From: Malaciobacter marinus
GTDB taxonomy: Bacteria; Campylobacterota; Campylobacteria; Campylobacterales; Arcobacteraceae
Assembly: GCF_003544855.1 (NCBI RefSeq)
Contig: NZ_CP032101.1
Location: 1,364,001-1,428,000 of the forward strand
Direction: 5' to 3'
Length of the DNA stretch: 64,000 bases
Shown here: positions 40,350 to 48,232 of the stretch, in pieces
Layout of the letters: each line of letters opens with the position of its first letter
Position numbering within the stretch: the stretch's first letter is position 1
The notes under the pieces: generated by a model
The model's input: only the letters and a program-made list of their open reading frames with translations
Database searches by the model: none
What the model was told of the DNA's origin: nothing
Program-made: the position numbers and the translations under genes

Positions 40350-41677
40350 TGGAAAATAAAATAGTATGGAAAGAGGGTCTTTTTATAAGACCTCAACATT
40401 TTCAACAAAATGATAGGCACTATAGCCATGAGCTAAGAACTAGAACTATTGAAAGTAGAGCAAATAATTGGGGCTTTTTTAATCTAGATATAGATAAAAC
40501 CCTTTTAAATACAGGTAAGTTATTAATTAAAAGTGCTAGTGGAATTTTACCTGATGGTACACTTTTTGAACTATCTTCTCAAAATGAAAATGATTTAATT
40601 ATTGAAGTAAAAGCTTCAGATGTTGGTAAATTTATATATTTAACTTTACCTTTATATATTGAAAATAGTGATGAAATACATTTTGAAGAACAAGAAACTC
40701 TTTTAACAAGATATAAATCAAAACTAATCAAAGATATTCCAAATATTAATGCAGGAGAAAATAGTTCAAGTGATATATTGATTGCAAAATATAATTTTAA
40801 ACTTCAATTTGAAGAAGATATTAATCAAGGTCTATTGAAACTTAAAGTTGCAAAAATCGGGAATGTTAGTGCAACACAAAGTGTTAGTCTAGAATCAAGC
40901 TTTGAACCTACTTTTTTACATTTAAATTCATGCGAGTCTTTATTGTCAAAAATAAAAGAGTTATCAAGTATGTTAAATTATAGAGCAGAAAAACTTGCGG
41001 AGAAAATAAGTGATACAACACTGCAATCAACGGAATTAGGACATTATCTAATGTTACAGCTATTAAATAAAGCATATGCAAGAATATCATATTATTTATC
41101 TCAAGAAAAAACTCATCCTGATGAACTTTTTTTAGAACTATCATCATTAAGCTCAGAATTAGCAGTATTTATGAATAAAACTAGAAGAGATATCGAAATA
41201 ATAAATTACAATCATTATGAACAACATAATTGCTTTTTAACTTTGTTGCAAAAATTAAAAGGAATGCTTAGCATGGTTCTTGAGCAAAATAGTATTTCTT
41301 TAAATATTGAACAGAAGAAATATGGCATATATATAGCTGCTTTAAATGATAAGAAAATTTTAAATGATTCAACTTTTATTTTTGCAGTAAGTGCAAGTAT
41401 CTCAACAGATAAACTAAAAGAAATCTTAACAACAGGTCTTAAAATAGGAACAATTGAAACTATTAAAAATCTTGTAAACTTTCATTTGGTTGGATTTAAG
41501 TTAAAAGCATTAAATACTGCACCAAAAGAGATACCTTACAAAACAAATCATCTTTATTTTAAAATTGAATTAACACAAGAAAATAAAAAAGAGTTAGCAA
41601 AGTCAGCTGGATTTGCATTTCATTTATCTACGCAAGTTGATGATATTTCATATGCTTTATGGGCAATTAAAGAGTAA
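40349..41677 (+). CDS. tssK: T6SS baseplate-membrane connector TssK
   Basis: The 442-residue protein starts with VWKEGLFIRPQHFQQNDRH, the hallmark of TssK (usually W.eGmflxPQHFQQ). The remainder follows the family's shoulder, helical and head domain arrangement, with LHLNSCESLL in the middle. Its N-terminal fold is related to phage receptor-binding proteins; here it links the wedge to TssL/TssM. It is followed by tssL after three bases. Confidence 0.96.
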   Translation: MENKIVWKEGLFIRPQHFQQNDRHYSHELRTRTIESRANNWGFFNLDIDKTLLNTGKLLIKSASGILPDGTLFELSSQNENDLIIEVKASDVGKFIYLTLPLYIENSDEIHFEEQETLLTRYKSKLIKDIPNINAGENSSSDILIAKYNFKLQFEEDINQGLLKLKVAKIGNVSATQSVSLESSFEPTFLHLNSCESLLSKIKELSSMLNYRAEKLAEKISDTTLQSTELGHYLMLQLLNKAYARISYYLSQEKTHPDELFLELSSLSSELAVFMNKTRRDIEIINYNHYEQHNCFLTLLQKLKGMLSMVLEQNSISLNIEQKKYGIYIAALNDKKILNDSTFIFAVSASISTDKLKEILTTGLKIGTIETIKNLVNFHLVGFKLKALNTAPKEIPYKTNHLYFKIELTQENKKELAKSAGFAFHLSTQVDDISYALWAIKE

Positions 41678-41680
41678 ACA

Positions 41681-42541
41681 ATGAGTAATAAGACTATATT
41701 AGTTACAGCAGAAGATAATGGTGGTTATATAACAAACTATACTGCTACAGATGTAGAAAAAACATATACTAAACTAAAAAATAAAGCTAGTTATTTTAAA
41801 AGAAATAGAAGTTTTAATATTAATGATTTTGAAATTAGTTTTAATCCTTTTATTAGTGCATCTATTCCTATTTTTAATTATATTTATAGCTTAGATGATT
41901 CAACTGATTATTTAGAAATAAATAAAGTAAGAGAAAACTTTGTAGATAAAATCAATCATTTTAATGATAAAGCAAATGAATTTGAAATCATTGAAACAGA
42001 GATTTTAGTTACAAGATATATATTATGTACTTTTGTTGATGAAATAGTAAATTCTACTCATTTTGGTAAACAACATGATTGGGCAAATAATAGTTTATTA
42101 AGTTTATTTCATAATGAAACATATGGAGGAGAGAACTTTTTTCATCTTTTAGATAAATTCTTAAAAACCCCTGCAAAATATATTCATATTCTTGAATTAA
42201 TGTATGTTTGCTTAGCATTGGGATTTGAGGGTAAATACAGAGTAATGAATAAAGGGAAAATTGAACTAAATATATTAAAAGAGAGTCTTTTTAAGCAAAT
42301 AATGATAGTGCAAGGAAGAGAACCTCTCTCTTTTTATACAAAACAAGAGGCCTCAAAACAAAAATTTAGACTTTTTGATAAGCTTTCTTATCCTTTATTA
42401 ATCTTAATAATTTTTACACTATTAACTATTATATATACCACATTATCTTTTAGTTTAAATTCACAAAATAATGATTTTATGAATATATTACAAGAAGATA
42501 TTAAACAGATAAATTTTATAGATACTAAGGATTTGAAATAA
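41681..42541 (+). CDS. tssL: T6SS inner-membrane protein TssL (DotU family)
   Basis: The 286-residue protein has a cytoplasmic helical domain with the DotU motif LVTRYILCTFVDEIVN and the HNETYGGENFFHLLDK segment, then a single C-terminal membrane helix (about residues 238-258, PLLILIIFTLLTIIYTTLSF). There is no fused OmpA-type peptidoglycan-binding domain, so anchoring to the wall must come from another protein. It shares a base with tssM. Confidence 0.93.
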   Translation: MSNKTILVTAEDNGGYITNYTATDVEKTYTKLKNKASYFKRNRSFNINDFEISFNPFISASIPIFNYIYSLDDSTDYLEINKVRENFVDKINHFNDKANEFEIIETEILVTRYILCTFVDEIVNSTHFGKQHDWANNSLLSLFHNETYGGENFFHLLDKFLKTPAKYIHILELMYVCLALGFEGKYRVMNKGKIELNILKESLFKQIMIVQGREPLSFYTKQEASKQKFRLFDKLSYPLLILIIFTLLTIIYTTLSFSLNSQNNDFMNILQEDIKQINFIDTKDLK

Positions 42542-45500
42542 TGAAGAAAACTATATTTAAAAATCCATATTTTTGGACTATACTAATCTCTTTTATAATA
42601 TCACTTTTAATTATTTTTTTATGGCCATATTTATTTGATAGTTTAAAAAGTTTGTCAAGTAGACTTTTAGTTGCATCATCAATTTTTTCTATTACAATAA
42701 TTTCTATTTTACTTATAATTGTATTTAAAAAACCAGAAACAAAAGAGGTAATTGAGCAAAAAAGAAAAGAAAAAGAGTTAGAAGATGAATTCAAAAAAAT
42801 AATAAATGATAAAGTAAATGATTTAAAAACTAAGTTTAAAGAAGCAATAAAGATTATCAAAAAATCTTCACTTTATAAAAATAAAAGAAATGTAAAATAT
42901 GAATTACCTTGGTATTTAATTTTAGGAGATTCTAAAGAGGGTAAAACTACTCTTATAGAGTCTTCTGGATTGAGCTTTCCATTAAATATTGATTATAAAA
43001 ATAAAAGTGTTGTAGAAGAGGGAAGTAGTCAAAAATTTCAATGGTATTTTGCAGAACATTCAATCTTTATTGATGTACCAGGAAATTATATACAACTAAA
43101 AGAGAATAAAGAAGATTCTATTGTTTGGAAAAAATTTTTAGAGTTATTTGTTGAAAAAAGATGGAGAAGACCAATAAATGGAATAATTTTAACTATAAGT
43201 GTAGAAAAGATTTTAAATTATTCTGAAAAAGAGTTAGAACAGTATGCAAAAGATTTAAGAGATAGATTTGATGAACTTTCAAAAGCATTTATGTCAAGTA
43301 TTCCTATATATTTAATTGTAACAAAATGTGATCAAATTTCAGGTTTTAACGAATACTTCAATGATTTAAAAGAAGATGAAAAAGATGAAATTTTAGGTAT
43401 AACACTTAATGAAGATGAAAATATTGAATCAGGATTAATCAAACCAAAACTTGAAGAGTTATTAAAAAGATTAAGTAGCTCTATTTTAACTAAATTGCAT
43501 TATGAATGGGAAGAAAAAAATCGTTCTAAAACTTATCTTTTTACAGATAATTTTTCTCAACTTTTTGATAAAACCACTCTTTTTATTGATATTTGTTTTG
43601 CTCAAACAAGATATAGAAAATCTTTAATGTTAAGAGGTTTATACTTTACTAGTGTATCTTGTATAGAGAATCAAAATGCATTAATATCAGAAGAACAATT
43701 AGAATATAGTAATACTAATAAAAAAGGTTTTTTTATTTACAAAATATTAAAAGATATTGTTTTCCCTGAGTCTGAAATTTTAAAAATGGATGATAACTAT
43801 AAGAAAAAATTAAAGCGTAATCAAATAATAGCTTATACCTTAAGCTTTTTACTAATAGTTTTTTCTACGGTATTTATAGTTAATGATTTTATTACACATA
43901 ACAATACTTTAAAAAAGTTAGAAAAGAGTTACTTAAAATATAAAATACAAAGAAATAAAACTTACAATTCTGATAGTTTTAAAGATATTGCATTAGTTTT
44001 GAATAATCTTCAAGAAATAAAACAACTAGATAAAACAAAAGTTGCTAATAATTTTTGGAATTTAATCTTTTATAAAACAGATGATAGAAGAGAGAAACTT
44101 GAAACAATATATACAAATGATTTAAAACAACTTTTATTAAAAAGAGTTGAATTAGATATTCAAACTCAGATAAAAAGAGATTTAAACGATTTTGATTTAT
44201 CATGGGATAATACTAAAGCTTATGTAATGCTAAAAAGAACTGATAAGTTAGATAAAAAGTTTTTAAGATTATATATGTCTAAAAGATGGAATGAATTATA
44301 TAAAAGCTATCCAAAGTTACAAAATAGTTTAAACTTTCATTGGCAAAATGTTCTTAATGCAGGCTTTAAGCCACAAAAACTAAATGATGATTTATTAAAA
44401 GTTGCTAGAAATAGACTAATGAAATTTGGATTAGATGCACTAAGTTATAAAAGTTTAAAAATAAAAATAAAGACTTTAAATTTAAAAGATTTTACTTTTT
44501 CTCAAGCTTTAATTGGAAATTTAAATGTTTTCAAAGGAAGCAATTTTAAAATTCCAGGAATGTTTACTAAAGAAGGTCATTCTTTAATGATGAAAGATGG
44601 AAAAGCATTGACTAAAGAAGTTTTAGAAAATAATTGGGTATTAGGAAGAACGGAAGAGTTAACTCAAGCTTTTATTGATGCAAATTATAAAAAAATATTA
44701 AGTTTATATTATTCAGAGTATAAAGAGCAATGGTTAAGAGCATTATCTTCTTTAAGTATCCCAAAAAAAGGAAGAATAACAGAACTTAATAATCAATTGT
44801 CAACTTTTAGTTCAGCAGATTCTCCTATATACTCTATAATTCTTGCATTAAAAGATAATACAGATATCTACACTCCTACTGAAATGCTAAAATTAAAAGC
44901 AAGTTCTAATGGAAATGTTACAAGAGCCGTTGCTGCAACAGTAGCTCCAGGACAAATTGGCAGAGCTGTCGCAAAAAATGCTTTAGATAACAATAAAGAT
45001 TCAAGATTAATTGATAATAGAAGTATTAAAAACTTAAGAGAGTTCTTTAAACCTTATCATCAATTATTGGATAAAAATGAACAAGCTTTAGGACTACTTC
45101 AATCAGCTACTAAAAAATTAAACAGTGTTTACAAAACAATGGTATCTTTGGATAGCTCGGTAAACTCATCTTTTGAATCTTTTAGATTAGTAAAAGATAG
45201 AATAGAAGGAAGAATTGATCCTTTTGTAGTTTCTTATAATACATTACCTATTCATATAAAAAAATGGTATTTGCAACTTTTACAAAATAATTGGTTTTTT
45301 ATTTTAAAAGAAGCAAAAGTATATTTGAATAAAAAATACAAAGAAGAGTTGTTTTTATTTTATGAAGAAAAAATAAAAAATAAATATCCTGTATCAAATA
45401 CTAAAAGTGATTATATTAGGCTTGAAGATTTCAATGATTTCTTCAAAAAAGATGGAATTATTGATAACTTTTATAAAAATTACATATCACTTTTTATAAA

Positions 45501-46023
45501 AATAAATAAATTAAATAATAGATATTCAATTAATAATCTAGATGGAGCCTCTTTAAATATAAATAAAGTATTTATAGACTCACTTATAAAATCTTTTAAA
45601 ATTAAAAAAAGTTTTTTTAGAAATAGTGGTTCTTTAGGTTTTATTTTAAGTATTAAGCCTTATGTTTTAGGTGGGAATTTATCTACGATGCAGTTAACAT
45701 ATAATGATGACATTTTGTATTATGAACATGGTCCTATAAAAAATAAAAATTTAATATGGCCTCCAAGTAGTTTAAATAGTGTTGTAAAGTTTGAATTATT
45801 TGATTTAAATTCACAATCAGTAGTTAGTAAATATTTAGATAATGATTGGGCAATCTTTCAAATTTTTGAAAAGTTTAAAATAAAAAAAGATTCTAATGAT
45901 TCTGTTATTATTAAATATGAAGATAAAAAATATACAGGTTCTTTTTATCTAAAAGGTGAAACTAGTCAAGCATTTACTAATTATAATTATTTAAAAACAT
46001 TTAAATTAGCAAAGAGTTTATAA
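42541..46023 (+). CDS. tssM: T6SS inner-membrane protein TssM (IcmF family)
   Basis: The 1160-residue protein has two N-terminal membrane helices (within residues 10-65), a cytoplasmic NTPase-like domain with the P-loop GDSKEGKTTLIES near residue 129, and a third membrane helix near residues 430-450. A large periplasmic domain follows, including the GxxF/IcmF-related region and a C-terminal beta domain that binds TssJ. WPYLFDS, DVPGNYIQL and TKCDQISGF are characteristic. The P-loop is intact, which is not the case in all TssM proteins. Confidence 0.95.
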   Translation: MKKTIFKNPYFWTILISFIISLLIIFLWPYLFDSLKSLSSRLLVASSIFSITIISILLIIVFKKPETKEVIEQKRKEKELEDEFKKIINDKVNDLKTKFKEAIKIIKKSSLYKNKRNVKYELPWYLILGDSKEGKTTLIESSGLSFPLNIDYKNKSVVEEGSSQKFQWYFAEHSIFIDVPGNYIQLKENKEDSIVWKKFLELFVEKRWRRPINGIILTISVEKILNYSEKELEQYAKDLRDRFDELSKAFMSSIPIYLIVTKCDQISGFNEYFNDLKEDEKDEILGITLNEDENIESGLIKPKLEELLKRLSSSILTKLHYEWEEKNRSKTYLFTDNFSQLFDKTTLFIDICFAQTRYRKSLMLRGLYFTSVSCIENQNALISEEQLEYSNTNKKGFFIYKILKDIVFPESEILKMDDNYKKKLKRNQIIAYTLSFLLIVFSTVFIVNDFITHNNTLKKLEKSYLKYKIQRNKTYNSDSFKDIALVLNNLQEIKQLDKTKVANNFWNLIFYKTDDRREKLETIYTNDLKQLLLKRVELDIQTQIKRDLNDFDLSWDNTKAYVMLKRTDKLDKKFLRLYMSKRWNELYKSYPKLQNSLNFHWQNVLNAGFKPQKLNDDLLKVARNRLMKFGLDALSYKSLKIKIKTLNLKDFTFSQALIGNLNVFKGSNFKIPGMFTKEGHSLMMKDGKALTKEVLENNWVLGRTEELTQAFIDANYKKILSLYYSEYKEQWLRALSSLSIPKKGRITELNNQLSTFSSADSPIYSIILALKDNTDIYTPTEMLKLKASSNGNVTRAVAATVAPGQIGRAVAKNALDNNKDSRLIDNRSIKNLREFFKPYHQLLDKNEQALGLLQSATKKLNSVYKTMVSLDSSVNSSFESFRLVKDRIEGRIDPFVVSYNTLPIHIKKWYLQLLQNNWFFILKEAKVYLNKKYKEELFLFYEEKIKNKYPVSNTKSDYIRLEDFNDFFKKDGIIDNFYKNYISLFIKINKLNNRYSINNLDGASLNINKVFIDSLIKSFKIKKSFFRNSGSLGFILSIKPYVLGGNLSTMQLTYNDDILYYEHGPIKNKNLIWPPSSLNSVVKFELFDLNSQSVVSKYLDNDWAIFQIFEKFKIKKDSNDSVIIKYEDKKYTGSFYLKGETSQAFTNYNYLKTFKLAKSL

Positions 46024-46024
46024 T

Positions 46025-46687
46025 ATGTTTGAAAGTGTTTATTTTACTCACCCTGGATATGTAAGAGAATCAAATGAAGATTCATTTTTTATTGATGATA
46101 AAAATTGTATATGGATAGTTTGTGATGGAATGGGAGGTCATAATGATGGGAGTTTTGCAAGTCATTTAATTACGGATTTATTTGAAGAGTTAGTTTTAAC
46201 TAACTCTTTTAGCAAAAATGTTGAGATAATTCAAAATCAATTAATAAAAGCCCATCAACTTTTACAAAAACAAATAAAAAAACCAAATAATATTATTGGA
46301 ACAACGGTGGTACTTTTATATATTTATGAAAATAGGGCAGTGTGCTTTCATTGTGGAGATAGTAGATGTTATAGTTATACAAATATTCTTAAATATCACA
46401 CAAAAGATCATAGTAAACTTTTAAATGGTAAGAAAGTATTGACATCTGCAATTAGTGCACCAAGTAAAAGTTTTATACTTGAAAAAAGTTCTTTTTATAT
46501 TGATGAAATAAATCGTTTTTTATTATGTTCTGATGGTCTTTATGATTTTATTAGTGAAGATACAATTTCATATTTTATGAAACAAAAAGAAATAAAAAAA
46601 AGTATGGATATATTAATCTCAAATATCTTAAAAACAAAAGCTCAAGATAATATAACAGCTATTATAATAAATAAGGTATTAAAATGA
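46025..46687 (+). CDS. pppA: PP2C-family Ser/Thr phosphatase (PppA type)
   Basis: The 220-residue protein has the PP2C metal-binding motifs: RESNEDSFF near residue 15, CDGMGGHNDG near residue 34, HCGDSRCY near 113 and LLCSDGLYD, plus a final AQDNITAIII. It would reverse phosphorylation by the adjacent kinase, as PppA does in the Pseudomonas T6SS threonine-phosphorylation pathway. It overlaps the kinase gene by four bases. Confidence 0.93.
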   Translation: MFESVYFTHPGYVRESNEDSFFIDDKNCIWIVCDGMGGHNDGSFASHLITDLFEELVLTNSFSKNVEIIQNQLIKAHQLLQKQIKKPNNIIGTTVVLLYIYENRAVCFHCGDSRCYSYTNILKYHTKDHSKLLNGKKVLTSAISAPSKSFILEKSSFYIDEINRFLLCSDGLYDFISEDTISYFMKQKEIKKSMDILISNILKTKAQDNITAIIINKVLK

Positions 46688-47541
46688 TGAATGACCTTTT
46701 GAAAAACATTAAAAAAACATCAAAAAAACAAGATTCACAAATAAAAAACATATTTAATAAAAGGTATGTGATAAAAGATAAAATAGCACAAGGTGGTTTG
46801 TGTGATGTTTTTTTAGTAGAAGATATATATGATTTTCATTTTAATACAAACTCAAATATTGTTATAAAACTTCCAAATGCAACTACTATAAAAAATAAAG
46901 ATATCTCATCATTGCTTTTTAGTGAATATAAATTTTTAAGAGAATTAAATCATCCAAATATTGTAAAAGTATATGATTTTGGGATTGATAAAAAAACTAA
47001 AATTCCTTATTTGATTTTAGAGTATATTGAAGGGAAACTATTAAATGATATTTCGATTTTTAATATGAATAAAAGTTTAAAAATAGATATTTTCAAAACA
47101 CTTTTAAATACAGTTAAATATATACATTCAAAAAATATAATACATGCTGATATTAATCCTTCAAATATAATAATTGATAATAACAATAAGATAATATTAA
47201 TTGATTTTGGAATTTCTTTGAGTTGTAATAATAACTCAATTCATCTAGACTATAATAAAGTAAAAGCATATAATCCAAAATATAGTGCACCAGAAATTAT
47301 AAATGGAGGAATTCCTACTGAAAAATCAGATATATATTCTACTGCAGCTATTGTTTTTGAACTTTTTACATTAAAAACACCTGTTATTAGAAATAATAAA
47401 ATCATTCTTGATAATTCACATACAATTCCTTTTTATCTAAAAAAGTGGCTTAATAGGAATTTATCTGCTGATTCTTCAATAAGAACTATAAATTTCAATC
47501 AATATTATAATTTTTTTACAAATTTTTTACATTTTAACTAG
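46684..47541 (+). CDS. ppkA: T6SS-linked Ser/Thr protein kinase (PpkA-like, cytosolic)
   Basis: The 285-residue protein is a bare kinase domain: Gly-rich loop IAQGGLCDVFLVED, catalytic Lys in IVIKLPN, catalytic loop HADINPSN and DFG in LIDFGIS. The catalytic loop reads HAD rather than HRD, so it is a non-RD kinase with the catalytic Asp kept. It lacks the membrane helix and periplasmic sensor domain of Pseudomonas PpkA, so it should be cytosolic. Its likely substrates include the FHA protein's partners. It ends ~70 bases before hcp. Confidence 0.9.
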   Translation: MMNDLLKNIKKTSKKQDSQIKNIFNKRYVIKDKIAQGGLCDVFLVEDIYDFHFNTNSNIVIKLPNATTIKNKDISSLLFSEYKFLRELNHPNIVKVYDFGIDKKTKIPYLILEYIEGKLLNDISIFNMNKSLKIDIFKTLLNTVKYIHSKNIIHADINPSNIIIDNNNKIILIDFGISLSCNNNSIHLDYNKVKAYNPKYSAPEIINGGIPTEKSDIYSTAAIVFELFTLKTPVIRNNKIILDNSHTIPFYLKKWLNRNLSADSSIRTINFNQYYNFFTNFLHFN

Positions 47542-47608
47542 TTATTTAATAATTTATTTAATTATTTAGTGTTAAAATACTTTTACAAAATTTTTATAAG
47601 GAAAGCGA

Positions 47609-48133
47609 ATGAATAATCCAATTTTTATTTCAGTTAAAGGAAGTACTCAAGGTTTAATTACTGAGGGTGCATTTACACCAGAATCAGTTGGTAACTCTTA
47701 TCAAAAAGGTCATGAGAATGAAGCTTTAATTAAAGGTTTCTCTCATGATATCAAAATACCACGAGATCCACAATCAGGTCAGCCATCAGGTCAAAGAGTT
47801 CATGAACCATTAGAAATATCTAAGATTTTTGATAAAAGTTCACCTCTTTTATATAATGCATTGACAAAAGGAGAAACTTTAACAGAAGTTGAATTAAAAT
47901 GGTATAGAACAAGTTATGCTGGAAAACCAGAGCATTATTTTACTATTAAATTAGAAGATGCAGTTATTGTTGATATTGCTTCATATATGGATACAGAAGA
48001 AGGACTTGAAAAAACTCAAGTTGCTCCACTTGAAAAAGTATCTTTTGCATATAGAAAAATTACTTGGAGACATGAAACTGCAAGTACTTCTGGTGAAGAT
48101 GACTGGAGAATTGGTGTAGCATTAAATGCATAG
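47609..48133 (+). CDS. hcp: T6SS tube protein Hcp (TssD)
   Basis: The 174-residue protein starts MNNPIFISVKGSTQGLITEG and contains the Hcp features HEPLEISKIFDKSSPLLYNAL and the C-terminal KITWRH. Hexameric Hcp rings stack into the inner tube. The gene is flanked by an AT-rich 67-base gap upstream (with AAGGAAA before the ATG) and a strong terminator downstream, so it is probably transcribed separately and at a higher level than the structural operon. Confidence 0.96.
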   Translation: MNNPIFISVKGSTQGLITEGAFTPESVGNSYQKGHENEALIKGFSHDIKIPRDPQSGQPSGQRVHEPLEISKIFDKSSPLLYNALTKGETLTEVELKWYRTSYAGKPEHYFTIKLEDAVIVDIASYMDTEEGLEKTQVAPLEKVSFAYRKITWRHETASTSGEDDWRIGVALNA

Positions 48134-48139
48134 TTTATA

Positions 48140-48178
48140 ATATGTGGAAATTAAATATTTCCACATATTTAATTTTTT
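48140..48178 (+). terminator. Intrinsic terminator after hcp
   Basis: ATATGTGGAAAT (48140-48151) pairs perfectly with ATTTCCACATAT (48157-48168) and is followed by a T-rich run. It separates hcp from vgrG. Confidence 0.8.
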
Positions 48179-48232
48179 GTAAAGGTTTTTTATATAATTA
48201 CTTTTACAATGAATTAAAGTAAGGTTTTTTTA

